The notes under the pieces were generated by a model. It had not been told where the DNA came from, searched no databases, and saw nothing but the letters and a program-made list of their open reading frames with translations. Position numbers and translations under genes: made by a program. From positions 51,973-115,972 of the forward strand of contig QLIY01000442.1 of the NCBI GenBank assembly GCA_003260075.1: a DNA stretch of 64,000 nt, read 5' to 3'. Shown one piece after another: positions 46,329-59,621 of this stretch. How positions within the stretch are numbered: position 1 is the stretch's first letter; the number at the start of each line of letters is the position of its first letter. This DNA comes from Phallusia mammillata. Its lineage: Eukaryota; Chordata; Ascidiacea; Phlebobranchia; Ascidiidae.

Positions 46329-49300
46329 TTAAAATGGCCGACGTTTCTGTCTTGCGTTCCAAACTTCATCTTCACTGTAGTCGGTGCTTTCCCCAACCAC
46401 GTGATTAAATCTCTTGTTGCTGATTCGTAGATCGGTCGGAACCGCCTCGTTGTCCGCTGCGTGGTGCCCCATACTCTCGTTGTTCGCCCCGTAGGTGGTG
46501 CGTTCCTGTTTGTAAGGTCGGGTCGGCTGTAAGATGCAAAAATAAATTAATAAAAAATTGTAAAGAAATCGTTCTAAACCAACGCGCGCTAATTACAGGC
46601 GATTCCAGTTACGTATAAAATATATTTTCTGATAACTATTTTTATTATTTCTTGTTTAGAACTGAGGATGCAATTCATCGGCGAAATTGTTTTTTTTTAT
46701 ATATTACATTGTATAACGGAAAACACAGACTGATTTAAGTGTACAGAACGCTTTAGTTTGGTATGTATGAAAAAATGAAGTTACAAATTGTTTTACCAGA
46801 CGAAATAGTATGCTTAAGGTTTTTGAGTTTTATTTATCCTGGTTTGTCATTACTTTAAATTACGGTAACGCTAAACCGGGAAAGATGTCTGTTTGTGGCT
46901 TAATACCAAAGGCGCAAATCTGGGAATGTAAATTCCTCTGAATAAACGTGCCTCCTTTTTATAACCTTGTATGTAAGTTGTAAGTCGGACCGGGCCTCTT
47001 GCTTCATGCTTAAGTTTTAACAAAATTGGCTTGATTTAGATCTGAGTTCACACTTGGTTGTATTTATGTCTTAATTTAACCTTGGTTAAGGGCTTGTACT
47101 TTCGGATTCTGCCTCATTTTTCATGCGCACTTACAACTCTACACTTCCGAATGTAAGTTACACCATTGTGCTTATTGTAAATGTAGCAAAGCTATTCAAT
47201 TTACAGCCGCAATACTGTACACCAGTAGTTCTCAAACTATGCGTCGCGACGCCCTGGTGCGTCGTTTCAATTTTCCAAAGGCGTCGCAGAATAGTCCCGT
47301 TTCGTGGATTTTGGTTGTTGTATCAATAAACACAACTTTAATAACAAGTTTCCTCATTAACTTTTATTTGCTGGTGCGTCGCAAGACCAGAAAACTTTTC
47401 CAGAGGCGTCGCAACAAAAAAAAGTTTGAGAACCACTGCTGTACACCAATCATTGATCACTATCCTTACCGCGCTCTCTGCGTTGGTATGGGGCTTTGCT
47501 TTATCCACTCGTACACTCATCATAAACTCGCGTACAGCAACCCTTGCCCTCTTGTTGCGGTGGAAGTAGCAAGCCCCGCCCACAATCAATCCACCAATCA
47601 CAGCGAAGAAAATAAGAAGGAAGAAAGCTCCAGCATCGTTCATCCCTCCCATGAAGTTAACGTAGCCTTCGGACTCAGGAGGCGGAAGGCTTACAACTGC
47701 ACAATGACAAAATACCAAAGTTACAAACCAAAGCACAAACAACCTGCTAATGTTCAATACGAAAAACATTTCCAGGAAACAGATTCATTCGATGTGAAGT
47801 AATTAAAACATATTCTTTACTAAAATAGCATCGTAAAATGAGTATTCAAATATTTTTAACCGTGTAAAAGAGTCATTGTTTCACTGGCGCTACACTTATG
47901 TAGTTTAAATCTCACAATTGTGAGATAAAAACTGTGCTTGTACAGAAATCGTCGTGAACCAATGCGTTCTTATAACAGACGATTCAAGTTGTGGATAATA
48001 TATGCTAAACTACAGCTTTTTTTAAGATTATTTTTTAAGATAAAACATCAAGATTTGTTATGCAACATTGCCAAAGAAACACGAAATAACCTGGAAACCA
48101 AGAAGACATTAGCCCGAAAAGACAAACATATATACATATATGATGGCTTTATTGAAATGTAATATATTGACAGTAAACATTTACCTGTTGTTGTGGTCAG
48201 TGGTGGGAAGGTCGTAACCTTGGTGTAATCGTCACAGTCTGCTGCTCCCATCTCCTCCAGACTCAGCGATGCCATCAAGCGGCCAGACAGCGCGACAGGC
48301 CACGAGCACACGAGGTTGAGTTGATTGTAACTTTTCTCGGTGCGCGAAACAGTCAACAAATGCTGGTAGTAGAGGATTGTTCCTGAGCAGCACAACCACG
48401 GGTTAGGGTAGACTGTTGTGGTTTTTATGCGTCTGTCGATCTCAGCCGTCCCGTTGTTGTTCTCGATATCCCTGAACCAGGCCGATTCGGGGAGTGTAAG
48501 TTGGTTACCGAACAGCGAGAGATGGTTCAGAGCTGATAGGCCTGAAAATGATTCCCGAGCAATTTCGCTTATCTAAAAATCAATGCAAAAAGTTGGTTAG
48601 CTATGTAATTGTCGTGAATATTTTTTATTGTATTTGGAATGTATAATGTCATAAACGATTCGTTTATTTCTTAGTGGCCCAGATATTTGTAAAAACGAAA
48701 CGTTTTTTTTTCATAAACACTACGGCAATTGCCAATGCCATCATTGGATCACAATTTGAAATAAAACAAACTAAAGCGATCTTTCCTTCGCTGCAATAAG
48801 CAACGTTCTTTCTCTTCCTATCTTCGAGTGATTTTTTTTGCTTTTTGGACAACATTTGCGCTTTTTGACGAAGTACGAATCAGCTTTGAAACCGGCGTTA
48901 CATTTATTTACACCGATTATGTGGGCTTAAGTGTATATAAAGTAGGCTAACACACGACTTATTGTTATAGCAAAAGCAAACTTATTTGTGAAGCTTTAAC
49001 ATAACATCGTGCAAGAATTTCCAACTATAAATTAAACTGAAAATATGTTTCTGCTGACCATGCTTATTCTCACCTGGTTTGATGCGAGGTAAAGCCATCC
49101 GAGGTCGTAGAGTGTGGTGAACTCTCTCCCAATCGATGTGAGTTTGTTGTTTTCAAGATCCAGATACTGCAGGGTTGGAACATTTTCGAATATGCGTGAT
49201 GGCAGAACCTTTAACTCGTTGTTGGCGAGGTACAGGGTTTTCAAGCTCTTTAGCCCCACCAAAGTGTTGTCGGTCAAAGCTAAAAAAATGTTGTTATTTA

Positions 49301-52300
49301 TTGGATTTAAGATTAGATTTGGATTTTCTTTGTTTTCAATTGATAAAGCTACATGGCAAAGGTTGTGTGTCTTTTTGCTGTATAATTTTGTAGCAGCTTT
49401 TGAAACGCGTTTTCGATCGTCTGTTAGTCCAAAGTCGTGTTATTAGTTGTTACATAACGGCTTACAGTAACACAAGCGTATTTACCTTTTATAACTAAGG
49501 GTAAAAATATATAAAATTAAATCAATCACTTAAAATCTACACACCTTGGGGCCAAAAACATCAATCATTTAATTAAACTTGATAAAAAATGTCGATTTTT
49601 GTCTTGTGTATGAATAGTTTGCTCTTTCGGTGTTAAAAGATCAACTGTATAGTAAATGCAGCATATCAGATATCAGTGGGTTTTGTATCCATGACGTTGA
49701 AATAGCTTGCGCTGTAAATTTTCAGTTACGGGTTTGAATCTCACTGTTACCAATAACATTTTAAACATAGAATATTGAATACCAACATTTTCGACAGCTC
49801 CGACTTAACAAGTGTCGTTTAATTTGTATTCATTGCGCTGTATCGCAGATGTAGGTCTTACAATGTTATTTAGATCACTGCCAGACTGTAAGCAGTTTGA
49901 TGATTCAACTACACGCGTAAGCACACCGCATTACATTGCGATTACGCAGACAAAAGTGATTACCTATGACCGCAGGGGATTGTTACGTATCGGTTTGCTG
50001 CAACTTGTTATTATGAAAGCGTCTTTTTAATGGGGTTATTTAGGTTCACGTTGCAACGTAGTAATTTCATTTAGGGGTCTTGTGAAAAAGCTTAAAAGTT
50101 TTACCATTGCTGACAACTAAACTTTGCAGTAAGTCTACAAAACAGAATGATTGTGTGCGTTTGTCCACAAAGGGATTCGTCAACTTCAAAAACAGTTGCA
50201 ATTGTCCAAGATGTTATAATACACCCATGGTGTTGCGTTTTTTTATGCTGTAGTATTTTATAAGTCAGATACATATCCCTTCAAGTTTATACAGCTCTTC
50301 TGGCAAATGTATTTGACAACATTTAAAGTTAGAACTCGTTTGCCTTTTTTTTTCCCCCCCCCCTCTTGTGTATGAATAGTTTGCTCTTTCGGTGTTAAAA
50401 GATCAACTGTAGTAAATGCAGAATATCAGATATCAGTGGGTTTTGTATCCATGACGTTGAATCCCCCCCCCCACAGCTCCGACTTAACAAGTGTCGTTTA
50501 ATTTGTATTCATTGCGCTGTGTCGCAGATATGTAGGTCTTACAATGTTATTTAGATCACTGTCAGACCGTAAGCAGTTTGATGATTCAACTACACGCGTA
50601 AGCTCACCGCATTACATTGCGATTACGCAGACAGCCCCCCCCCCATACATATCCCTTCAAGTTTATACAGCTCTTCTGGCAAATGTATTTGATATTATGC
50701 ATGGCAGCAATAGCTTATATATACATTTCCCTTGTACCATGCTTTTCTTTGAAGTTCTTGACAACATTTAAAGTTAGAACTCGTTTGCCTTTTTTTCCGG
50801 TTTAAAGGAATCATTAACGTATTATTTGGGGGGCTGGCGTTTTTTGAATTAGGGCATACGTCGGCAAAGCTGTGGGCATTTGACTGAGCGTCCAGATGCG
50901 CTTTTTAACGAACTTAAACCTTATTTTGACATTGTTTAGCAACCTTCCAAAACGTGATATTGGATAAATGATAGGGAATGATAGATCGTACCAACCAGTT
51001 TATTTGCTTATAAACTCAAACTTAGGTTTCTTCTTAACTTGCGTAGCTGCGATTTGCCTATTTCGGAGTTTTAAGTTCGTTCCTTACCCTGGATTTTGTT
51101 TCCGGAGAGATCAAGTTCAACGACAAGATACATCATGTCGAACGCGTTGTCTTCTATGGCCTCGATCTTGTTGTCTGACAGGTACAGGTTGGTTATCTTG
51201 AGCGAGTTGAGACGGTACATCTGAAACAGAAACGTTCATATTTGTAAAACAGAAATGTATTGAATGTTGTTGGGGATCTTGCTTGACTTGTAACCCTTGT
51301 AGGAAAATACGTGATTGTTGGGTTATTCCAGTGTATCGAAAACTTATGAAATCATTTCCCAAACTTTTCTTGCTATTTCTAAACCTTATGAATAACTTGT
51401 GGTGAGTATTCACACAAAGTTCATAGGCCTCCACCGTGGGAGAATCTACATCCAAAGTACAACACGATTTGGAGTAACTGTTTTGATTAGACTTAGAAGA
51501 AATCTCACAACACTACATGGCACATTTCCAGCTAAACCGACATACCTCTACATCAACTGTTGAATATTACGTCACAGTGCTGTTTGTCACATCACATTCT
51601 GCCATGTTACGTCACAGAGCTTGTGCAGATAAACGTGGCTTGCGCGTTCGTTTATCTTGTGACATTGTTGGTATGCGACCAACAGCTGAATATGGAAATA
51701 CCAGCGTTTGTTTCCTTCAAAATTCGTTGCTTTAGTCGCAACAAAGTCAGTCTTGTTGCTATTTTTATGTTTTCCGGATGTTTAGATCACAGTTTTGACC
51801 GTATAAGGTTTAACATGGCATTTGTAATATTTCATGTTATAACTCAAATAAACTTGGTTTGTGGTGGTTTAAACAGTTAAGTGACGTCAGCTGTTACTCA
51901 ATGTCAATTTTGAGCGTTTGTTTGGTAAAGTCTAAAATATCATTCACTTGTCGAAATAAATTTAATCTTTCTATTTAAAACAGAAACATTTAATTTTGAA
52001 GCATGTCGGCTTATTTTGAATGGATTTTTGTAATAACAAACTATTTTGTCGGTTTTTGTTTGACGTATTCGGTTTATTACTATTTTTCCAAACCGTTTTT
52101 GTCAAAAAATTTCCAATAGTTAGAAATAGTGAAAAGGTTTCAAAAACCATAAAAATACGATTCATGTGTATGTTTATAAAACGGAAACTTTCGATTAATT
52201 ACAAAGCGACAAGATTTAACATATCGAACTGGAAACAAGGGCTGCTTACATACCTGGATTTTCAATAGCACTGGCCCAATCACTCCCTGCCCCAAGTCCA

Positions 52301-52475
52301 ACCACACAGTATTGGTGGGCAATTGTTCCGGCACTTCATTAATGTCTCTACAACTAACAACTCCGTCTATGACGTCACCACAGTCACAATGGACATTGGG
52401 AGCAGGACAAACGACGTCTTGTCCTCGTGTTCCAATTGCACAAAGGGCTAGCAGCAATATGGAAGCTGCCTTCAT
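46329..52475 (-). CDS. Leucine-rich-repeat type I membrane protein, 457 residues
   Basis: Exons: 52475-52254, 51220-51088, 49279-49074, 48572-48185, 47696-47470 and 46526-46329. All splice phases match and the total is exactly 1,374 nt with stop. A signal peptide (MKAASILLLALCAIGTRG) is followed by a cysteine-rich LRRNT (VCPAPNVHCDCG), then about five LRRs (LYLSDNKIEAIEDNAF, LDLSGNKI, LYLANNELKVLPSRIF, LDLENNKLTSI, LYLASNQISEIARESF, LSLFGNQL). An LRRCT starts with NPWLCC. A Thr-rich stalk (FPPLTTTT) leads to one membrane helix (AGAFFLLIFFAVIGGLIVGG) and a cytoplasmic tail of about 110 residues ending ARQKRRPF. The architecture matches LRR adhesion or recognition receptors; the ligand is unknown. 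The last intron contains a hAT element. Confidence 0.88.
47223..47438. mobile_element. 216-bp hAT transposon in the last LRR-gene intron
   Basis: Ends cagtagttctcaaact and agtttgagaaccactg are inverted repeats. Both flanks are ctgtacac (47215-47222 and 47439-47446), a perfect 8-bp duplication. Repeated gcgtcgc units fill the interior. It begins 31 bp inside the intron from the donor at 47469. Confidence 0.92.
49602..50797. repeat. Duplication with three C10 tracts; copy 2 internally deleted
   Basis: Copy 1 is 49602-50353. Ten C (50354-50363) lead into copy 2, which ends near 50797. Copy 2 lacks two internal segments of copy 1, each replaced by exactly ten C (50463-50472 and 50635-50644). The block lies in the intron between LRR exons at 51088 and 49279. 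Confidence 0.9.
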
Positions 52476-54367
52476 TTTGGCAGGAGTAAAGATATGAATA
52501 TCAGGAGAATATGTTTAATTTACACGTATACACCTTGTATTAGCTGAAAAAAATCATGTCATACTATTATCTTTAGGTTGCTTGCACTTTTCTATAGGGT
52601 ATTTGGTTTATTATTTAAGTATTCAACACTTTTTGCGAAGGTCCAGTTTGCCAGTCATTTACTTACATATGCCTTCAATTACATACTCTAAATGCAACAG
52701 TTTCTCAGTTTTAAATTGCCATCACAACTAAACGCTTTGCGATTCGAAAATCCTAAACACAAACTTAAAAACTTTTATTTTTGACCAATCTTTTCGAATT
52801 TATTGTCAATCTTTCTACTAATCTTACTGTTTCGGTTCTTGGTGTTGTATATTCTGCCCTATAGCCTTGATCCAGTGGTCTTTAATACTAACACGCTAAA
52901 ATTCAACGACCCTCATAGATTTTTTTCCGAATCCCAATTTTTCCACGTTAAACTTATTTCATTTATTTTTGAACCAAGTAGTATTAGCCTCATATTTTAA
53001 TCAATTTTACTTTCCATATTCTGCGAGCTACACAACGTTGCGATAGAACCTGTGTAGCCTACTCCGCTATATGTTACGTCCGTAATTTGCCTCTCCAATG
53101 CTAATCGCATATCCTTGATTGCCCGAATTTAAATACAGCCTGCAGAACGTGGCACAACATGTAATTTCCAACTTACATTCTGCCTAGTAATTATACACAA
53201 TCTATCTTTAAACCAGCTGCATGCTTTGCGGGATAAGGAACTACTGTGGATTTCTAAAGAACAAAACTTAAGATGCGTTTCAGGAAATGAGAGATATACG
53301 TGCAATGCGTAATACACAGTGACACTTTAGCCTGGCTAGGGTAGTCATGCTACTTCACTTCCTTTTAAGCTCACATTACCAAGCCACAGGATATGCTCTA
53401 TGACGAGCTGCACAATGCCCAGGTGATATCACTGCACGCTCTAAACAGGGGCAGCACTACGGCAAGAAATAGGTGTGATTTATTTTGCTACGTCATCCTC
53501 TGTGTGTGGTGAGACATCATTTTTAGCTCAAGATAATCCAATTCTTACTAGATGTTGATTGTGATTGGTGTGACACTTCTGTAAGTCATTCTATAAAGCT
53601 GTAAAAACACACACATACTATATCAGAAAATGTAATATAATATGTTTAGTTTACAAATGTTTACATGCATTTAACAAAACGAGAAAAGGATAAACAACAA
53701 TTTGTAAGCAATTACACAACTTAAACTAACTTCTCGACTTGTTTTGTGTCGCTTTTAAACATTCAAAAATCCTTCTCATGCACACCTTAGTTGGACAAAG
53801 GCACAAAAGACCTTTTTGAACAGTAAAAATGACCACATTTGCATTTGCCCCTGAAGAATAGCTCAAAACAATTGACACGCTGATGAATTATAAGTTACGC
53901 AATTCACGTTTGAAAAACTCACAAAGAAACAAACGAGTCAGTATATTTGTGTAAGCATGCTTTGATCAAGTGCATTGCCATATCTGTTTCTTATTGAACT
54001 CATAAACTTCAGTTAGACTGGCGAAGTTAAAGGGTAAATAAAGTATAACACAACACTCGTAATTGAAACTTAAAGCTGGAATCACCCAGTTCGTTGCTTG
54101 GTGGATGAAGACTAATGAGCCTTATAGCAATGGGTCTAAGTTCAGTAAAAACACTTAGTCGTACATCCTTTGGTTTTAAATATATATTTCGCGTTTACAG
54201 CATCGTCAGTATCTACGAACAAGCAGAAAGATTCGTAAAAACAAATGAAAACAGTATGCGTAAATAAGTATAATAACGAGTTTTTTCTGTAATGCGTATA
54301 CGGAAAACTATATAAGGTTAATCAAAGATGGACAAAAATTCAATGTCGAAAACACAAGTGGTATTGA
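52476..54367. other. Intergenic DNA upstream of the LRR gene
   Basis: The only recognised element is a hammerhead-like motif at 54177-54215, just past the stop of the single-pass membrane protein gene. Confidence 0.5.
54177..54215 (-). ncRNA. Hammerhead-like motif, family D, AU-rich palindromic stem III
   Basis: On the minus strand UAGAUA is followed by CUGACGA, a weak stem II (GC/GC), GAAA, UAUA and UAUUUA. Stem I pairs all six positions (one G-U). CUGACGA is an allowed CUGAnGA core. The A of GAAA plus UAU makes the self-complementary AUAU. Confidence 0.45.
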
Positions 54368-57300
54368 TCAATAACCAAAGTATGTAAATTCAGTTGATGG
54401 TTTGCTGTCGGGAGTTATCGGTGATTGGTTGATTATAACTTTTCTCGTCGGTGATTGGCTGCTTGGAGATTTGCTTGTCGGTGATTGGCTGGTTGAAGAT
54501 GAACTCTTCGTTGATTGGTTGGTTTTTCTTTGGATCGGGATCTTTCTCTGAGCTTGCACAAGTTTAACTGGGACTGTATCTTCTTTGACAGAAGTCGGAC
54601 TTTCCACCACGATCCGTTTGCTTTGCCGTTTTTTCTCCTCTTGTTTCTTTAGTTCCTCTTTTCGACGCAACTCCTCCGCTCTTTCTCGCTTGGCAATCTA
54701 CAAAAATAAAATTGTAACGTAACGGTTGATAAATAACAAGCAACCACCGTCAAAACAGAAGCTTACTATTGTTAAGGTAATGCAAAACATTCTACAAACA
54801 CTACACGGGCACGATCACTTACATCACAATTTAATTTTTAAACCAGTTTCGTGAATCCGTTTGTAAGTTTTGAGAGAAGTATAATGGTTAAATGGAAAGC
54901 GGCATGCTTTGTTAGTAAACGTTTCGGCAAATGCCAATCATATTATCAGTGATACAATACGGGTATATCAGTCGCACCAGGTCGGTTAAGCTTGGACCAG
55001 TTGGCCTATATTGCACACAAGAATTTCGTTTGCAATTCAATTTCAGCACGTATCTTGGAATGAAGAGTTAACCTCCATTGTTTATTTTCGGCATTTTTTG
55101 TGAACTAAACTCCCACATACACTTATTACTTTGAGCATTAATACCAACAACCGTGCAATATAGTTTGGTAGTAAATTTAACAATACAAAAGTGTTTGTTA
55201 AGCTAAGCAACTTGCATGGAAGCCATATCATACCTTACCTTCATGTAATATTAAATTGTGTCACCTGCATAGCACCAAGGCTGTTGCGTTTTATGATTAA
55301 TATTGTTTACCGGCGTGTATTTGTACACAGTATGACTTATCGGCATGTGTCTTGCCTAGCTAATTCGATCATGTTTGTCTTTCCAGTTGGGAAACGAGAC
55401 ACCAACGCCACAATGCACACAAACTTATCAGTGTTTAAATTTGTGCTTGTCAAAATGAGCGACGCTATGTCGTGGTTGAATTTTGCAAGTACAATAGTCT
55501 CCTTTCAACACAAGAACTTTTTTGCTGAATACTGTTTGGTGGCGAAAAGAACATTTGCAACTATTTTAAATGCATTTTGTGGGTTAGGGCTATTCGGGTT
55601 TGGGGTGAGGTTTCATAACAATTACCATACAATTAACCTAAAATCTTAGTTACTAATGTTAAATTTGGTTCCTAATCCAATCCCAGTCTCAGTGTTAGTT
55701 TAATTCAACGCGCTCTTTACGCCATCTTTCGGTATTTAGCAAACTTTTCTGTTGTGAGTTCTTGTGTTAGTAGCTCTACCCTAACTACACCAATGGTCCC
55801 GAGGCGCCTGACTTATATACAGACATTACAAAAGTCTGATCGGAATTCGTCTTAGGGAGCTTTATGGGTTCGAATCCCGGGATAAAAGACAATAGAATTT
55901 ATTTAGGTAGGTTAATAAAAAATGCGCCACAAACCTTAGGATCTTCGTACATGATCGATTGACTTTTATACACTGGTTTATCTGGGACGACGGTCTCCTC
56001 CATTTGAACTTTAACCTTCACTTTGTCCGTTCTTTCTTCCCCTTTCCTCCTCTCCTCCTCTCTCTCCGCTCTGGGGTCGTAGTCGTCCATGGCAACTGAT
56101 AAAATTGGGTGTTGACGTTCGGGTTCGCTGTAATCGATCTGCTCCCCGGCCATGGGAACCTGAGCCAAAATGTTGCACTTATTGTTTTGTATGGAAATAT
56201 ATCATGCGCTTAAAATGATGTGTGATCACAGCGTGTATGTTTATTTTTGCTCACGATGGTCCATGTGATGTTTCCAGGGATCTTGTGTGTATGCCCAGAG
56301 ACATGAAAATCTATGCTGCGCATAAACTGGTGTGTGGCCACAGCGTGAACATCTAATGTTGCTCACAGTGGTCCTCAGTGTATTCAGGGAGCTTTTGTGT
56401 ATGCCCATACACATTAAAATCTATGCTGTGTATAAACTGGTGTGTGACCACAGTATGCACATCTTACAGTGGTTTATACAACTGCTCAGGGAGCTTGTGT
56501 GTATGCCCAGAGACATGAAAATCTATGCTGTGCACAGGCTATCGTGTGTGGCTTATACGCTGATCATTTGTTACACACGGAAATTTGTGTGCCGTTTTGT
56601 TTTATTGCAGTCTACAAAACTGCAAAAACAACGAAAATGATATTTGATAACGCACAATAAGCAGGTGTTATTTATAAACGTATCTGCACGCCGATATTCT
56701 TTTCGACACCAACAACGTACTTTGAGCATTAGGCTTTATCCGTACTAGTTAATGATTTGCAACATACTGGTATGTTTAATAATATCTCGCTGAACAAAAC
56801 ACGGACCGCCAACCTTTTAAAACAACCCTTGAACGTTTAGTTAAAAGCACGTGACATCGCGTCATATGACTACGTGTGTGTTGTTGCTCCTACGTTGAAA
56901 GAACTCACTGAGCTTGTTTTTGGATTTGTTAGTGACTGTGTGTACTTTGGTTTGGCGGAAAACCACCCGAATATATCGAACTCGCACTGAGTTGTCTGTC
57001 TCGTTGTGACACTCTTGGTGCATGTTTGGTAACTTATTTGTAGATGAAATCATTTTGTAAGGTGTTGGCACTGTTTGTGTTATTGTGACCAATCAAATGA
57101 TTAAAACCGATCAAAAATTATACCCTTAATAAGTTCAAAAAAGTATCAATTTTTGATCATTCATTAAGTCAAGTCGTTTTTGTTGATCTAAACAGTTCTC
57201 CACTTCATAAAATGAAACACCACTGATGCAGTCAAAATAGTTCCAACTTGCAATTGATCACTTGCAAACCAACCTTTATTCCATTTGGCTTCTTCACATC

Positions 57301-59621
57301 TGGTCCATCTACTTCTTTTCTGTATCTCTCATAAGCCACGGTCACAGCGGGTTTGTTGATTTTATCAGGCATGAAAACTTCGTTGGGGTCATAAGCAATC
57401 CGTTTCAAGTCACCATTCTCAGCTGTATGGGCGAACTCGTCGTCTATGTCCGCGAAAACGTGGTTGATGTAGTGTAAAGCCGCTTCTTGGTTCAGTTCCG
57501 GAGTTCTGTCGGTGGCTGTTGGAGAATATGAGTTGTGTTAAACTTAAGAAAATAAGATGTAATTTAAAGTGAAATCAACCCTTACAATTCGCAATTTCCG
57601 GTGATTAATGTTTTCTACTTTAACATACTCCAAAACCCAGTGTAGAAAACCCCTAGGCCAAACAGAATCGACCGGTATATACACAATATTTAACAAACGG
57701 TTGATTCTGTTTGACCTAGCCCTAGAATTTTTAAGCACTTGGATTTGGACTGTGTTAGTGTTGCTTTGTTTTGGTGCTTGATTGTCGAAACACCGCCTGA
57801 AAATGCACTGTACCCATACATATGTAGTTGCACTGATCTAATAGGCTACGAGGCTTCTTAACCTGAGCTGTAACTTGTAAAATTAGGTTAGCGAAACGAA
57901 CGTGGACATAGACCAAATCAAAGTACCTAAAACTAGGAAAGGCTAAAACACAGTTGCAGAGTTGACTCCAACTTGGGCTTTATTTCGATAATCACCGTTT
58001 ACGTTCAATGGAATCAGATTGCACCACACAACTATTGAGTTAAGTTTATTTTGCTTGATGAAAGAACACATAGCTACGCACTGAATAATCACCAAGTCTG
58101 AAATAGCTGCGCAACGTTAAAACGTTCAGGGAGCTCAAAATAGTGGATGGCACGATTGGTGGATAACGACTCAACGCGCTGAAACTACTCCGTATTATGA
58201 AGCGGTTGTACAGCGTTTATCTTCCATTTACAATTTGCGCCTTCACTTTTTTCAACCATTACCCTTGCACCACTATTTTCGGCTTGAATGATTTTGTGCA
58301 ATTGTGTCAACACCGATTTTCTTAAGCGCTAACTTACCATAAGATGGCGCTGCTGATCGAACCGGTTTAATTTCTTGTCCGTACATGACCGGATAAGTTC
58401 GCGATTCCGCTTCTCGAATTAGTTTGTCGTGTTTCGTCATAATGGAACGCGCTCGAGCGTCTGCTTGTGACGTCAGAAAGCCGCAGTGTTCGAGAATAAA
58501 GAATATATGCGCGACGACCATGACGGCGCCGAGAATCCCGAAGATACAGGATATGTAAACTGTTTCAAGTTCAACGTTAAAGAAGTGTTAAGGATTTTTA
58601 CCTTACGTTAACAATAGCAAATTTCGTAACACTTAAACATTGCTTTGTCTAGTTAAGCGGCTTATTGGAGGTCGTCAAATTAATGTGTAAAGAAGATAAA
58701 AACACAGGCTTTCTTTATATAAAGTGGTTAAAAGACCAACAAAAACTTTCGTAAACACTTTACTTATTTATTGCCAGAAGCGACAAAGCAATTGAACTGT
58801 GGACTATATTTTTTTTTTTAAAAGCGCTAGGGAGTTTCCAACACGGCTGCGCAGAGACTTGATCAAACACTTCATTGAGTTTTCCTTCTTTTTATGCGCT
58901 ATTCATAAAAAAACTAGAATTTGTGCTCCGCCTTTCCAACAAAGCATTCTGTTTAAATGCTGGATCCAAAGTAAATATACGCTGTTGTATGTTCAAACAT
59001 AAAACGTTCTACGTACTGACGGCATCGTTGTAAGATCCAAGAAATGAACTTTGATAAGCGGTCGTCGTGCTGTCAATCAAATCTGTTATTAAAGAAACTT
59101 TATTATTAAAGATCATGATGTATGTTTTGTCTTAACATGCTGAACCATGAAACTTTTAACAGGCTAGTTGGCCATATCAGTGGTTTTACGCAGAGTTCTA
59201 AGTGGTCCCAAAATTTGAGGCCGAACCCTACCAGGCAAAGTATTTCAAAACACTCTAATAATGGTTAAATAGATTCCCTAAGGTGAAATTACGACAAGAA
59301 TGTGGCCGCGTATGAAGTCAGGCCCGAATCAAGCCCGTTTTTTCAAGCTTAGCCCAAATTCAACCCGAAAAAACGCTGCCCAACTTTGGTTTTACATGAA
59401 AACATATTGCATATCAGGACAATATTCCTCTGTTTTAGAAACCCTGGCATTAAACAAGAAAGCTAACGTGTACTGTATTATGGCATTCTCTTGTTTTGAC
59501 AACAAATTCTAAAGTAATATTAAAACTTGCATATACTTCACATACAAACTTGCTTCCTTTATTCTTTTTTATTATTTTATGTGTTTTAAACATTGGAATA
59601 AACCGTACCTGGTTCTGCCAT
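54368..59621 (-). CDS. Single-pass membrane protein with long charged cytoplasmic tail, 365 residues
   Basis: Exons: 59621-59609, 59082-59017, 58559-58338, 57515-57274, 56159-55935 and 54697-54368. The total is 1,098 nt with all phases matching. The first exon holds only four complete codons (MAEP), so the start rests on splice-phase agreement and on a following acceptor. One helix (VYISCIFGILGAVMVVAHIFFIL) starts near residue 26, with no cleavable signal, giving a signal-anchor topology. The rest is hydrophilic: a segment with TPELNQEAALHYINHVF, an acidic-basic region (RAEREEERRKGEERT) and a Lys/Glu helix (RRKEELKKQEEKKRQSKR). A Ser/Pro-rich tail with repeated SPT/SQS units follows and ends FTYFGY. 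I do not recognise the family. Three families of simple repeats and a hairpin lie in its introns. Confidence 0.8.
56217..56550. repeat. Tandem repeat, period 105-110 bp, about three units
   Basis: gtgtgtatgcccagagacat then aaaatctatgctg recur near 56287, 56396 and 56500, with ggtgtgtg.ccacag between them. It lies in the intron upstream of the exon starting at 56159. Confidence 0.8.
57653..57719. repeat. Hairpin with 22-bp arms
   Basis: Arm 57653-57674 (ctaggccaaacagaatcgacc..) pairs with 57698-57719 with two mismatches around a 23-nt AT-rich loop. It is in an intron of the single-pass membrane protein gene. Confidence 0.75.

Noticed and set aside
55191..55649. A 152-residue open frame on the plus strand
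   Set aside because: It lies in an intron of a well-supported minus-strand gene, has no domain, biased composition or splice context, and looks like chance in AT-rich DNA.
55864..55880. GGGTTCGAATCCCGG, like a tRNA T-arm
   Set aside because: No acceptor, D or anticodon arms pair upstream; at most a remnant of a tRNA-derived SINE. Similar T-arm-like strings near 3495, 4440 and 49735 are equally unsupported.
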